A stretch of DNA of 47,838 bases. Source: Desulfoscipio geothermicus. GTDB lineage: Bacteria > Bacillota > Desulfotomaculia > Desulfotomaculales > Desulfallaceae. This document shows positions 31,201-40,219 of this stretch, piece by piece (position 1 is the first letter of the stretch; every line of letters starts with the position of its first letter). The translations under genes were made by a program, and so were the position numbers. The stretch covers positions 1-47,838 of the forward strand of contig JAENYF010000026.1 of NCBI GenBank assembly GCA_016841905.1, written 5' to 3'. Under the pieces are notes generated by a model. The model worked only from the letters and a program-made list of their open reading frames with translations, searched no databases and had not been told where the DNA came from.

Positions 31201-33837
31201 TTGACGGGCAAAGAAATAAGAGAAAAATATCTCAAATTTTTTAAAAGCAAAGGCCATAAGATATTACCTAGCGCATCTTTAATTCCCCATAATGACCCAA
31301 GCATTTTATGGACTGCGGCCGGTATGGTGCCCTTTAAACCTTATTTTACCGGTGCGGCCAAGCCCGAAGTGACTAGGGCTACCACCTGCCAGAAATGCCT
31401 GCGCACACCCGATATCGAAGAAGTGGGGCATACTGCTCGGCACCATACCTTTTTTGAAATGCTCGGCAACTTTTCCTTTGGCGATTATTTTAAGAAGGAA
31501 GCCATTCAATGGGCCTGGGAGTTTGTCACCGAGCACCTGGGCATGGAGTCTGAAAAGCTATGGGTTACCATTTATGAGGATGATGATGAGGCCTTTGAAA
31601 TTTGGCATCAAGAGGTGGGCATTCCGACAAGTCGGATAGTGCGTCTGGGCAAGGACACTAACTTTTGGGAAATAGGTGTAGGTCCCTGCGGCCCATGTTC
31701 GGAAATACACTATGATCTTGGCCCCGAGCGGGGCTGTGGCTCTCCCGATTGCATAGTTGGCTGTGATTGCGACCGCTATTTGGAAATTTGGAACCTAGTA
31801 TTTATCCAATATTTCCAGGATGAAGAGGGCAATTATACCCCCCTGCAAAGCAAAGGCATTGACACCGGCATGGGCCTGGAACGAGTTGCCTCGGTGCTGC
31901 AAAAAGTAAAAACCAATTTTGATACCGACCTGCTGCGGGATATCATGGACTTCACCGTGGAGCTAACCGGCAAGCGCTATGGTACCAGCGAGGACATGGA
32001 CCTAGCGCTGAAGGTAATCGCGGACCATGTTCGGGCGGTGACCTTTGCCATTGCCGACGGAGCTCTGCCGGCTAACGAAGGACGCGGCTATGTGCTGCGC
32101 CGCCTGCTGCGCCGGGCTGTGCGTTTTGGCCGGGTGCTGGGCGTGGTGGAGCCCTTCCTGTACAAGGTAGCCGGAGCAGTGATTAATAAAATGGGCGACA
32201 CTTACCAGGAGCTGGTGAAAAACCGCGAGCTGGTTACTAAGGTGATCAGAACGGAGGAGGAGAGGTTTGGGGAAACCCTGGCCCAAGGAACTGATATGCT
32301 CAGCGGACTGGTCCTGGCAGCCAAAGAGTCCGGCTTGCAATGCATCGATGGTGGACAAGCATTTCGGCTCTATGATACTTATGGCTTCCCGCTGGAACTA
32401 ACCGAGGAAATTGCCGGGGAAAATGGCTTGACCGTTGATCAGGAAGGTTTCACCAGGGCAATGGAGCAGCAGCGCAGCAGAGCGCGCAACGCCCGGCAGG
32501 AAACCGAGTATATCTCGGAAAAAGCAGCCCGTTTGAAATCTGTCCTCGAACAAACCGGTGAAACGTTATTTGTCGGTTATGAGACTCTGACCAGCCAGTC
32601 CACGATCAAAGCGATCTTTGTTGATGAACAGCAAGTTGAGCAGGCCGAGGCCGGCCAGGAGGTGGAAGTGGTGCTGGATATCACCCCCTGCTATGCTGAA
32701 TCCGGCGGCCAGCTTTGCGATTACGCCAAGTTAAGCTCAGAGAGCACCGAGGTAACTGTGGAAACGGTCACCAGGCCGGTAGAGGGACTGCACCTGCACC
32801 GGGGACGGGTGCTCAGCGGCATGATTAGAGTTGGCGATCAAGTTGCGGTGCAGGTTGACAACAGGCGGCGCATGAATATTGCCCGCAATCATTCGGCCAC
32901 TCACCTGCTGCATAAAGCCCTGCGGGAAGTGCTGGGTGAGCATGTTAACCAGGCAGGCTCGATGGTAGCTCCAGACCGGCTGCGGTTCGACTTCACTCAT
33001 TTCGCCTCTATAGCCCCGGAGGAGCTGGAACAGGTAGAACAAATAGTTAACGAAGCCATCCTGAATAATTTACCGGTGCAGACGGTGGTGTCTACCCTGG
33101 ATGAGGCTAGAACTATGGGGGCCATGGCGCTATTCGATGAAAAATACGGGGACAAGGTTCGGGTAGTTAAAATGGGCGATTTCAGCATGGAGCTTTGTGG
33201 CGGTACGCATATTAGCTCTACTGCCGAGGTTGGTATGTTCAAGTTGTTGAGCGAAAGTAGCGTGGGCTCCGGTCTGCGCCGGGTGGAGGCAGTCACCGGC
33301 CAGGGAGCGATGGACTACCTGCGGGCACGGGAGGACCAGCTCAGCCTGATTGCCAAGACAGTAAAAGCGCCGGCTCATGAACTGGTGCACCGGGTGGAAG
33401 TATTGGTCCAGGACCTGCGCGGTCTGGAAAGAGAAGCTGAAGTACTGCGGGCTCGCCTGGCCAGCTACGAAGTGCAAAGCCTACTGCATAAAGCTGAGGA
33501 TATTAACGGCGTTAAGGTGCTGGCGGCACGTTCCGATGCTTCCGATATGGACAGCCTACGGGCGATGTTGGATTTACTGCGGGATAAAATGGGCTCCGGA
33601 GTGATCGTGCTGGGTGCGGAGTCCGGAGGCAAGGTTAACCTGGTGGCCGGGGTCAGCAAAGACCTGGTGGACCGTGGTTTAAATGCGGGCAGAATTATCA
33701 AAGAAATCGCTCCGCTGGTAGGCGGCGGCGGCGGCGGAAGGCCGGACATGGCCCAGGCGGGGGGCAAAAATCCGGCGGGACGGGCCGGCGCGCTGGACAA
33801 GGTAAAGGCGCTGGTTATTAGGCAGGCTGCTAATTAA
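31201..33837 (+). CDS. alaS: Alanyl-tRNA synthetase
   Basis: A class IIc synthetase of 878 residues. The catalytic core has FFKSKGHKILPSASL, WTAAGMVPFKPYF and MGLERVASVLQ. The editing domain carries the zinc ligands His564 and His568 (NHSATHLLH) with Cys666 and His670 (CGGTH). The C-Ala domain includes a Gly-rich GGGGGGRPDMAQAGG loop. The TTG at 31201 is chosen because GAGGGGG lies 8 bp upstream; an in-frame TTG at 31195 would be too close. A T-box-like leader controls it. Confidence 0.96.
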   Translation: MTGKEIREKYLKFFKSKGHKILPSASLIPHNDPSILWTAAGMVPFKPYFTGAAKPEVTRATTCQKCLRTPDIEEVGHTARHHTFFEMLGNFSFGDYFKKEAIQWAWEFVTEHLGMESEKLWVTIYEDDDEAFEIWHQEVGIPTSRIVRLGKDTNFWEIGVGPCGPCSEIHYDLGPERGCGSPDCIVGCDCDRYLEIWNLVFIQYFQDEEGNYTPLQSKGIDTGMGLERVASVLQKVKTNFDTDLLRDIMDFTVELTGKRYGTSEDMDLALKVIADHVRAVTFAIADGALPANEGRGYVLRRLLRRAVRFGRVLGVVEPFLYKVAGAVINKMGDTYQELVKNRELVTKVIRTEEERFGETLAQGTDMLSGLVLAAKESGLQCIDGGQAFRLYDTYGFPLELTEEIAGENGLTVDQEGFTRAMEQQRSRARNARQETEYISEKAARLKSVLEQTGETLFVGYETLTSQSTIKAIFVDEQQVEQAEAGQEVEVVLDITPCYAESGGQLCDYAKLSSESTEVTVETVTRPVEGLHLHRGRVLSGMIRVGDQVAVQVDNRRRMNIARNHSATHLLHKALREVLGEHVNQAGSMVAPDRLRFDFTHFASIAPEELEQVEQIVNEAILNNLPVQTVVSTLDEARTMGAMALFDEKYGDKVRVVKMGDFSMELCGGTHISSTAEVGMFKLLSESSVGSGLRRVEAVTGQGAMDYLRAREDQLSLIAKTVKAPAHELVHRVEVLVQDLRGLEREAEVLRARLASYEVQSLLHKAEDINGVKVLAARSDASDMDSLRAMLDLLRDKMGSGVIVLGAESGGKVNLVAGVSKDLVDRGLNAGRIIKEIAPLVGGGGGGRPDMAQAGGKNPAGRAGALDKVKALVIRQAAN

Positions 33838-33849
33838 AACCGGTTATGT

Positions 33850-33879
33850 TTGCTTTTATCTGGTGTGCCAAAGTATAAT
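33850..33879 (+). promoter_or_regulatory. Promoter of ireB
   Basis: TTGCTT (33850-33855), 18 bp, TATAAT (33874-33879). It gives ireB and the following genes a transcript independent of alaS. Confidence 0.6.
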
Positions 33880-33935
33880 AGAAACACATCATGTTATTTT
33901 GCAGTACGGTGCGGGTAAATATGTTTGGGGGGGGG

Positions 33936-34199
33936 GTGTTTCTCCTGTCTGGGGAACTAACTGAGCATACTGTCATGTTTAAGGTGCAGGCCGAAGAAAA
34001 CAAAGCCAGGGAGATCCTGCTTCAGGTTTACGCGGCGCTCAAGGAAAAAGGTTACAATCCCATAAACCAACTGGTGGGCTACCTGCTTTCCGGTGATCCG
34101 GCCTATATCACCAGCTATAACAATGCCAGAAGTTTAATCCGACAGTTGGAACGGGACGAGTTGCTTGAGGAACTAGTTAAAAACTATCTGACTTCCTAA
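33936..34199 (+). CDS. ireB: IreB family regulatory phosphoprotein (UPF0297)
   Basis: A small conserved Firmicutes protein; in Enterococcus IreB is phosphorylated by the kinase IreK and affects cephalosporin tolerance. The signature [23 protein letters not shown] and [22 protein letters not shown] is nearly complete. The start is unclear. GTG 33936 is used here (87 aa), but family alignment suggests starting near [12 protein letters not shown], which would need CTG 33945 behind a run of ten G's. ATG 33921 is a third choice. The ireB-ruvX-DUF1292 triad is conserved in Firmicutes. Confidence 0.9.
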   Translation: MFLLSGELTEHTVMFKVQAEENKAREILLQVYAALKEKGYNPINQLVGYLLSGDPAYITSYNNARSLIRQLERDELLEELVKNYLTS

Positions 34200-34229
34200 C
34201 CTAAACACAGAAAGAGAGTATTATAAGTT

Positions 34230-35174
34230 TTGCAGTACAATAAACTGGGTAATACCGGCATTACAGTTTCCAGGCTTTGTTTTGGTACCCTAACCATCGG
34301 TCCTTTGCAAAAAGGGTTGGCCATTGCAGACGGCGCACGGTTAATCCGAATGGCACTGGAAGCAGGGGTCAACTTTATGGATACCGCTGAATTATATGGC
34401 TGCTATCCCTATATCAATGAGGTATTGCGGGAATTTCCGGAAGCGGTGGTGGCTTCTAAATCCTATGCCTCTACCGGAGCGGAAATGGCCAAAAGTCTGC
34501 AGCATTGCCTTAAGTCAATTGGCCGGGATTATATAGATATTTTCTTATTGCACGAACAAGAATCCTTCTTTACCATTCAGGGGCACTGGGAAGCGGTGGA
34601 ATACCTGGTCGAGGCCAGGGATAAGGGAATGGTTAGAGCCATTGGCATATCCACACATTATGTGGCGGGAGTGCGGGCGGCAGCCTCGGTCCCTGAATTT
34701 GATGTTATTCACCCGCTGATTAACCTGGCAGGCATCGGCATTGCCGATGGCGGTGCAAGTGATATGCTGGAAGCTATCTCTTTTGCCTCGGTAATGGGTA
34801 AAGGCATATACGGGATGAAATGCCTGGGCGGTGGCCATTTAATAACTGCGCTGGACCAGGCTATGGATTTTATTCTGGCTGTACCCGAGTTGGCCTCGGT
34901 GGCCGTGGGTATGCAATCTCCAGCCGAGATTAACTATAACGTCAGCAGGTTTTCCGGCGTTTTGCCTGACCGCCACTTGGCTGAGCAGCTCAAAAGAAAA
35001 AAACGCCGCTTGTTGGTGGAAGATTATTGCCAGGGCTGCGGGCGGTGCGTGGAGAGGTGTACCGCCATGGCGCTTACTATTGTAGACGGGCGGGTCCAGG
35101 TGAACCACCGGCTCTGCCGCTTATGTAGCTATTGTGCGTCTGTATGCCCTGATTTTTGTATCAAAGTGATTTGA
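34230..35174 (+). CDS. Aldo/keto reductase with C-terminal 2[4Fe-4S] ferredoxin domain
   Basis: A 314-residue fusion. Residues 1-250 form an aldo-keto reductase barrel with NFMDTAELYG (catalytic Asp and Tyr), VVASKSY (Lys) and IFLLHEQE (His). Residues about 265-310 carry two ferredoxin motifs, CQGCGRCVERCTAMAL and CRLCSYCASVCPDF. Such fusions are common in strict anaerobes and probably draw electrons from ferredoxin rather than NADPH; the substrate is unknown. The start is TTG 34230. It interrupts the otherwise conserved ireB-ruvX neighbourhood. Confidence 0.88.
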   Translation: MQYNKLGNTGITVSRLCFGTLTIGPLQKGLAIADGARLIRMALEAGVNFMDTAELYGCYPYINEVLREFPEAVVASKSYASTGAEMAKSLQHCLKSIGRDYIDIFLLHEQESFFTIQGHWEAVEYLVEARDKGMVRAIGISTHYVAGVRAAASVPEFDVIHPLINLAGIGIADGGASDMLEAISFASVMGKGIYGMKCLGGGHLITALDQAMDFILAVPELASVAVGMQSPAEINYNVSRFSGVLPDRHLAEQLKRKKRRLLVEDYCQGCGRCVERCTAMALTIVDGRVQVNHRLCRLCSYCASVCPDFCIKVI

Positions 35175-35214
35175 TGGTGCATAAGTATTCTGTAAAGGGA
35201 AGGTTGAAACAAAC

Positions 35215-35640
35215 TTGCGCATTATGGGCATTGATTTTGGAGACCGTAAAATTGGGATCGCGGTCAGCGACCTGCTGGGTTGGACGGCCCAGGGCGTTGA
35301 GACGATTGTTCGCCAGCCTGGTTTGACAAAAGACCTGGATAAAATAAAGGAAATTGCGCAAAAATATGAGGTAGAGAAAATAGTGGTGGGATTACCTCTC
35401 AATATGAATGGCACCACAGGACCACAGGGGGAGAAAACACTGGTATTTGCTGAAAAAGTACACCAGCACCTGCATCTGCCGGTGGAGACCTGGGATGAGC
35501 GACTCACCACGGCGGCGGCCGAGCGTTTGTTAATCAGCGCCGATGTGCGCAGGTCTAAACGCCGCCAGGTAATAGATAAAATGGCCGCAGCCATCATATT
35601 GCAGGGCTATCTGGATGCGCATTCCGGCGGGGTTTATTGA
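35215..35640 (+). CDS. ruvX: Holliday junction resolvase-like RuvX/YqgF
   Basis: An RNase H-fold protein of 141 residues with MGIDFGDRKIGIAVSD, IVVGLPLNMNGTTG, and WDERLTTAAAERLL near the C-terminus, which hold the metal-binding acids. YqgF works in 16S rRNA 5'-end maturation in E. coli and was proposed as a Holliday junction resolvase. The start is TTG 35215 after AGGGAAGG. It lies 55 bp before the DUF1292 gene, the usual order. Confidence 0.93.
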   Translation: MRIMGIDFGDRKIGIAVSDLLGWTAQGVETIVRQPGLTKDLDKIKEIAQKYEVEKIVVGLPLNMNGTTGPQGEKTLVFAEKVHQHLHLPVETWDERLTTAAAERLLISADVRRSKRRQVIDKMAAAIILQGYLDAHSGGVY

Positions 35641-35695
35641 CATTTTGTGCTTTTTTATATAGAATAGCTCTAACTTATGGAAAGAGGTGATAATT

Positions 35696-36013
35696 TTGCC
35701 TGATCAAGATGAAATAATTACGATTATTGACGAGGATAACAATGAGCATGATGTTATAATTTATGATATTTTAGAGTTAGAGGGCAAGAGATACGCTATT
35801 GTCGTGCCGCTGGTCGATGAAGAGGAAGAAGAGCCGGAAGACCTTGAGGATTCAGAGGACTTTGACGGTGAGTCCGAAGGTGATGCATTTGTGCTAAAAA
35901 TTGAGCAAGATGAAGATGGCGAGGACATACTGGTGGAAGTTGATGATGATGAATGGGATAAGATTAAGGATGCCTGCATGGAGGTATTAGAGTCAAATGG
36001 GGATGAAGATTAG
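35696..36013 (+). CDS. DUF1292 family acidic protein (YrzB-like)
   Basis: An extremely acidic 105-residue protein (long runs of Glu and Asp in the middle) with the family pattern IIDEDNNEHDVIIYDILELEG and RYAIVVPL. DUF1292 proteins follow ireB and ruvX in most Firmicutes and have no proven function. AGAGGTG lies 8 bp upstream of TTG 35696, which is preferred to GTG 35687. Confidence 0.88.
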   Translation: MPDQDEIITIIDEDNNEHDVIIYDILELEGKRYAIVVPLVDEEEEEPEDLEDSEDFDGESEGDAFVLKIEQDEDGEDILVEVDDDEWDKIKDACMEVLESNGDED

Positions 36014-36032
36014 TTCCAAACAGCAGTAGCCA

Positions 36033-36082
36033 TAAAGCTGGACGAATAGATATATTCGTGGCCAGCTTTATTATTTTTTTTT
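36033..36082 (+). terminator. Terminator after DUF1292 gene, abutting the next ribosome site
   Basis: TAAAGCTGG (36033-36041) pairs with CCAGCTTTA (36062-36070), with CGAAT/ATTCG inside, and a T-rich run follows to 36082. GGAGGGGG, the ribosome site of the VanW-domain gene, starts at the next base. Confidence 0.85.
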
Positions 36083-36097
36083 GGAGGGGGCTTTCCG

Positions 36098-37750
36098 GTG
36101 CGGCGAGTTGTTTGGCTGCTTGGTTTTCTGGCCTTGCTTGTGGTCGGCGTGTTGTTTGGTTGTCTGGGTGCATCCTTTGCGAACAGTATAATTACCCCTG
36201 GTGTGTATGTCGGTAATTTGAATTTGGGCGGGCTAACCAGGGAGCAAGCCCGGGAACATTTAGCCATGCTCGAAGATGAAGTGGCCCATTACCCGGTGGT
36301 CATCAAAAACGGGGATAATACCTGGACGATCGATGCCGGTGAACTGGGGGTAACGCTGGATAACGAAAAAACGCTGCAAAAGGCTGCTGCTGTCGGGCAT
36401 ACCGGTTCCATCATTAACCAGTGGCGCGAACGGCGCCGGGTAGAAAAAGAAGACGAGCATATCCAGCCCGAACTGTCTACTGGCTGGGACGTGCTGAAAA
36501 AAAAGATTATAGCCGAGATGGGGCAAATTATTGTCGAGCCGGTTAATGCGGGTTTTCAGATAACACCGGGCGACCAGGTGGTAATAGTGCCTGCCCAAAC
36601 AGGTACCGATATTGATTTTAACGCGCTGGCCAGGAAAATTGTATGGTCGATTAGCGATGAAGCAGTCAACGGGGCTGAGGTTTGTGAAGTGGAGCTGCCC
36701 CTATTATCCGTGCAGCCCCAGCGTACCACTGAGGACGTCGAGGCTATGCAGATCAATGGTCGGATTGCCCGGTACACCACGCGGTTTGATGCCGGGCAGG
36801 AGGGGCGCACCTACAATATCAAGGTAGCCGCAGCCGCTCTGGACGGATTGTTGCTGGCACCTGATGATGGTTTTTCCTTTAACCAGGTAGTCGGGCCACG
36901 CAGCTCGGAGGCCGGTTACAAAAGCGCTAATGTGATTGTGAATAACGAATTCGTGCAGGGTCTGGGCGGGGGCGTATGTCAGGTTTCCTCCACGCTGTAT
37001 AATGCCGTGTTGCTGGCTAATTTACAGATACTCGAGCGCAGCAATCACACGCTGCCGGTGAGCTATGTGCCTATCGGCCAGGATGCGACTGTGTCTTACG
37101 GGGCTATTGATTTTAGGTTCGCGAATAATCAGATAAACTATATTTATATCACCTCACTGGTGGAAGGTAACACCATAACCTTTAAAATATACGGCAACCA
37201 GGCGAGCAGCCCCCGGGTCGAGGTGGCCAGCTGGGTAACCGAAACCATTCCCCAGCAAATCATATATGAAGATGATCCCAATTTGGCTGCCGGCGAACAG
37301 GTGATTAAGCAAAAGGGGAACAACGGTTTTAAAGTAGCCTCGGCCAGGTATGTTTGGGAAAATGGCGAAAAAAGGACCGAGCAGCTGCCGGCCAGTTATT
37401 ATCACGCCGTTAACCGCATAGTGGCAGTTGGTACAGGCCAGGTTAAGCCAACGGTGGTAGTCCCGCCGGAGAGTGTAGTGTTGCCGGTCAGCCCTGGTGT
37501 TATTAACCAACCGGTATCACCAGAACATGTCGGCAGCAACTCAGGGGAAACAACCGAGCCGGCACCGCCGGCGCCTGAGCATACTAATCCGACTGAGCCC
37601 GGGGTGCCACCTGCAGCTGATGACAGCGAGTCAACAGAGGGTGAAGGCCAAGTACCGGAAACCGGGGAGATGCCTCCTGCAACCGGCGACAGCCAAGCAA
37701 TAGAGGACATAGAGCAGGTACCCGAAACTGGAAATGTATCTCCCGATTAG
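36098..37750 (+). CDS. VanW-family cell-wall protein with peptidoglycan-binding and G5-like domains
   Basis: A 550-residue exported or membrane-anchored protein. One N-terminal helix (about residues 4-26) is followed by two PG-binding-4-like repeats (VGNLNLGGLTREQAREHL; VVIVPAQTGTDIDF). The VanW domain (about 255-360) carries DDGFSFNQVVGPRS and GGGVCQVSSTLYNA. A G5-like stretch lies near 380-435, and an acidic Pro/Glu/Thr-rich tail contains several PETG-type repeats. VanW proteins are cell-wall associated and of unknown chemistry. The GTG at 36098 follows GGAGGGGG. It lies next to mltG and a PBP, which suggests a wall-growth role. Confidence 0.88.
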   Translation: MRRVVWLLGFLALLVVGVLFGCLGASFANSIITPGVYVGNLNLGGLTREQAREHLAMLEDEVAHYPVVIKNGDNTWTIDAGELGVTLDNEKTLQKAAAVGHTGSIINQWRERRRVEKEDEHIQPELSTGWDVLKKKIIAEMGQIIVEPVNAGFQITPGDQVVIVPAQTGTDIDFNALARKIVWSISDEAVNGAEVCEVELPLLSVQPQRTTEDVEAMQINGRIARYTTRFDAGQEGRTYNIKVAAAALDGLLLAPDDGFSFNQVVGPRSSEAGYKSANVIVNNEFVQGLGGGVCQVSSTLYNAVLLANLQILERSNHTLPVSYVPIGQDATVSYGAIDFRFANNQINYIYITSLVEGNTITFKIYGNQASSPRVEVASWVTETIPQQIIYEDDPNLAAGEQVIKQKGNNGFKVASARYVWENGEKRTEQLPASYYHAVNRIVAVGTGQVKPTVVVPPESVVLPVSPGVINQPVSPEHVGSNSGETTEPAPPAPEHTNPTEPGVPPAADDSESTEGEGQVPETGEMPPATGDSQAIEDIEQVPETGNVSPD

Positions 37751-37855
37751 GTGCCGGAGCCAGCCACTGATTTTGTAGAACTGCACCAGGGGTGTCCGAT
37801 ATGACAGGAGACTAATAGTATATACTTATGGAAATTTCGGAGAAGGGCTGTAATA

Positions 37856-38896
37856 ATGTCGGATAATTATTTAACCATAAGAAGCCAAAGGCACAGACGC
37901 AAGCAGCGCCATTTACCAACCAAGTTGATTGCTATACTTCTGCTGGTGGTGGGATGGCTGGCACTGTGGTACTCGCTGATGCCCGTAAATGAAGAAAATA
38001 CAGAGGGGGTTGCGGTGATGGTGCCCCGGGATGCCTCTACCGCGCAAATTGCTGTAATGTTAAAAGAGCAAGGTTTAATCCGCAGCGCCAGGGCTTTTAG
38101 TCTGTATGCAAGGCTGCACGGTCTGGATGGAGCGATGAAACCGGGGACGTATACCTTGAGCTTATCTATGCCGGTCTCAGAAATTATTGAGGTGCTGACC
38201 AAAGGGCCACCGGACAGACTTAAAATAACGATACCGGAAGGTTATACCGTAGCCCAGATCGCCGGTTTATTAGAACGGCAGGGGGTTATTCGGCGAGAGG
38301 ATTTTATGCAAGCTCTGCGCGGCCCCTGGCAGATGGTTTTTTTGCAGGGAGTGCCCGTAAACCAGTGGGGGTTGGAGGGTTATCTTTATCCGGATACCTA
38401 TTTCCTGAGTACCGAAACCAAGGCGGATAAAATTGTGGAAATAATGTTGAAAAATTTTGGCCTGGTTATCGCGGAACATGACTATATCCAACATGTCGAG
38501 GCTATGGGTCTGACGCTGCATGAAGCGATGACTATTGCTTCCATGGTTGAGCGGGAAGCCCTGGCAGCCTCGGAAAGGCCCCGCATTGCCGGGGTGATTT
38601 TCAACCGGCTGAAGCTGGGCATGCCTTTACAAATTGACGCTACCGTGCAGTACGCTTTAGGGGAGACCAAAGAGAAGCTGCTGCTCAAGGATTTACTGGT
38701 GGATTCACCTTATAATACCTACCAGATTGAGGGGTTGCCTCCCGGCCCAATTGCCAACCCCGGCTGGCCTTCAATGCTGGCAGTTATTCAGCCCGAAAGC
38801 CATAATTACCTGTATTACGTAGCTAAGCCCGATGGCACGCATGCCTTTGCTGAGACATTGGAGGCCCACAATGAAAATGTGCGTAAATATCAGTAA
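37856..38896 (+). CDS. mltG: Endolytic murein transglycosylase MltG
   Basis: A YceG-family protein of 346 residues with one N-terminal membrane helix (about 21-42), a LysM-like subdomain (VPRDASTAQIAVMLKEQGLI) and the catalytic domain. The conserved ASMVEREA has the active-site Glu232, and PGPIANPGWPSMLAVI lies near the end. MltG cuts nascent glycan strands and sets their length alongside PBPs. B. subtilis yrrL is in the same neighbourhood. GAGAAGGG lies upstream of the ATG at 37856. Confidence 0.94.
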   Translation: MSDNYLTIRSQRHRRKQRHLPTKLIAILLLVVGWLALWYSLMPVNEENTEGVAVMVPRDASTAQIAVMLKEQGLIRSARAFSLYARLHGLDGAMKPGTYTLSLSMPVSEIIEVLTKGPPDRLKITIPEGYTVAQIAGLLERQGVIRREDFMQALRGPWQMVFLQGVPVNQWGLEGYLYPDTYFLSTETKADKIVEIMLKNFGLVIAEHDYIQHVEAMGLTLHEAMTIASMVEREALAASERPRIAGVIFNRLKLGMPLQIDATVQYALGETKEKLLLKDLLVDSPYNTYQIEGLPPGPIANPGWPSMLAVIQPESHNYLYYVAKPDGTHAFAETLEAHNENVRKYQ

Positions 38897-38937
38897 ACCA
38901 ACAGTCTGGCTAGTGCTTGCGACATGGAGATGAACTG

Positions 38938-40158
38938 ATGAATAAACCGGAAATATTGGCTCCAGCCGGCAGCCCGGAGAAATTAAAATTCGCTATTGCT
39001 TACGGGGCCGATGCTGTTTACCTGGGCGGTACCGGTTTCGGGCTGCGGACGGCGGCGGCCACCTTTGACGCACCTTCTCTTGCCCGGGCTGTGGAGTATG
39101 CTCACGCTCGTGGGGTGAGGGTTTACGTGGCTTTAAATATATTTGCTCACAATCGCGATATCGAAGCTCTGCCCTCTTACATCCAAGAACTAGCAACCTT
39201 GGGTGTTGACGCAGTGATCGTGTCCGACCCGGGAGTACTGACCCTGGTGCGGGAGTTAGCCCCGGCCTTGAAAATACATATCAGCACCCAGGCCAATACC
39301 ACCAACTGGCGCACTGCCCGGCTTTGGAAAGCGCTGGGAGCGGAGCGGATCGTACTGGCCCGGGAACTTAGCCTGGAAGAAATAAAAACCGTGTACAGCC
39401 GTACCGGCATGGAACTTGAGGTCTTTGTGCACGGGGCCATGTGCATGGCTTATTCGGGGCGTTGCTTACTTAGCAATTATATGACGGGCAGAGGCGCCAA
39501 CCAGGGGGACTGTGCCCAATCCTGCCGCTGGAAATACCGGCTGGTGGAGGAAAAAAGGCCGGGGGAATATTTCCCGGTTTTGGAGGACGAGCGGGGCACC
39601 TATATCCTCAGCTCACGAGATTTGTGCCTGCTGGAATACCTGCCCGCCCTGGTGGAATCCGGGGTGACCTCCTTGAAAATTGAGGGGCGGGTGAAAAGCA
39701 TTCATTATGTGGCCTCCATCACCAGAGTCTACCGACAGGCGCTGGACGCCTACCTGGCAGACCCGGACAACTACTCCGTCCGCCCCGAGTGGCTGGAGGA
39801 GATCAGCAAAGTCAGCAACCGCGAGTATACTACGGGTTTTATTACCGGTCTCCGTCCCGGCGAAACCCCGCCTGAATACTCCATCTACCAGCGCCCTTAT
39901 ACCTTTGTCGGCGTGGTCCTGGGCTATGACGAGCAGCAAGGGATGCTGCTGGTGGAGCAGCGCAATCGCTTTAAACGCGGCGAACAGTTGGAAATAATGA
40001 CCCCAGGACGAGAAACTATCACGATGGTAGTCGCCGAGATATTAGATAAGGAAGGCAATTCACAGGAGGCGGCGCCGCACCCGCGCCAGGTCGTTCTCTT
40101 GCCCTGGCCGCGCCCATTACCCCAGATGTCGTTGCTGCGCCGGGCAGAACATGTATAA
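38938..40158 (+). CDS. U32 family peptidase, TrhP/YrrO type
   Basis: A 406-residue U32 protein with ILAPAGSPEKLKFAIAYGADAVYLGG, the signature VFVHGAMCMAYSGRCLLSNY, GDCAQSCRWKYR and SLKIEGRVKS. The family conserves cysteines that may bind an Fe-S cluster. TrhP/RlhA-type members hydroxylate tRNA or rRNA and collagenase activity was reported for others. The yrrN/yrrO position next to mltG points to the tRNA-hydroxylation branch. GGAGATGA precedes ATG 38938; the in-frame ATG at 38917 has no site. Confidence 0.92.
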   Translation: MNKPEILAPAGSPEKLKFAIAYGADAVYLGGTGFGLRTAAATFDAPSLARAVEYAHARGVRVYVALNIFAHNRDIEALPSYIQELATLGVDAVIVSDPGVLTLVRELAPALKIHISTQANTTNWRTARLWKALGAERIVLARELSLEEIKTVYSRTGMELEVFVHGAMCMAYSGRCLLSNYMTGRGANQGDCAQSCRWKYRLVEEKRPGEYFPVLEDERGTYILSSRDLCLLEYLPALVESGVTSLKIEGRVKSIHYVASITRVYRQALDAYLADPDNYSVRPEWLEEISKVSNREYTTGFITGLRPGETPPEYSIYQRPYTFVGVVLGYDEQQGMLLVEQRNRFKRGEQLEIMTPGRETITMVVAEILDKEGNSQEAAPHPRQVVLLPWPRPLPQMSLLRRAEHV

Positions 40159-40219
40159 AACCCCTGTGCCAAGGGTCACCATAGTAATATGGCGATCTTT
40201 GGAAAGGGGTTTTATTTTT
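40155..40219 (+). terminator. Terminator overlapping the ribosome site of the PBP gene
   Basis: ATAAAACCCCT (40155-40165) pairs with AGGGGTTTTAT (40205-40215) over 11 bp. An inner hairpin, CCATAGTAATATGG (40180-40192 region), is present. TTTTT follows and the PBP start TTG is at 40218. The 3' arm contains AAAGGGG, the only ribosome site of that gene. Confidence 0.75.
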
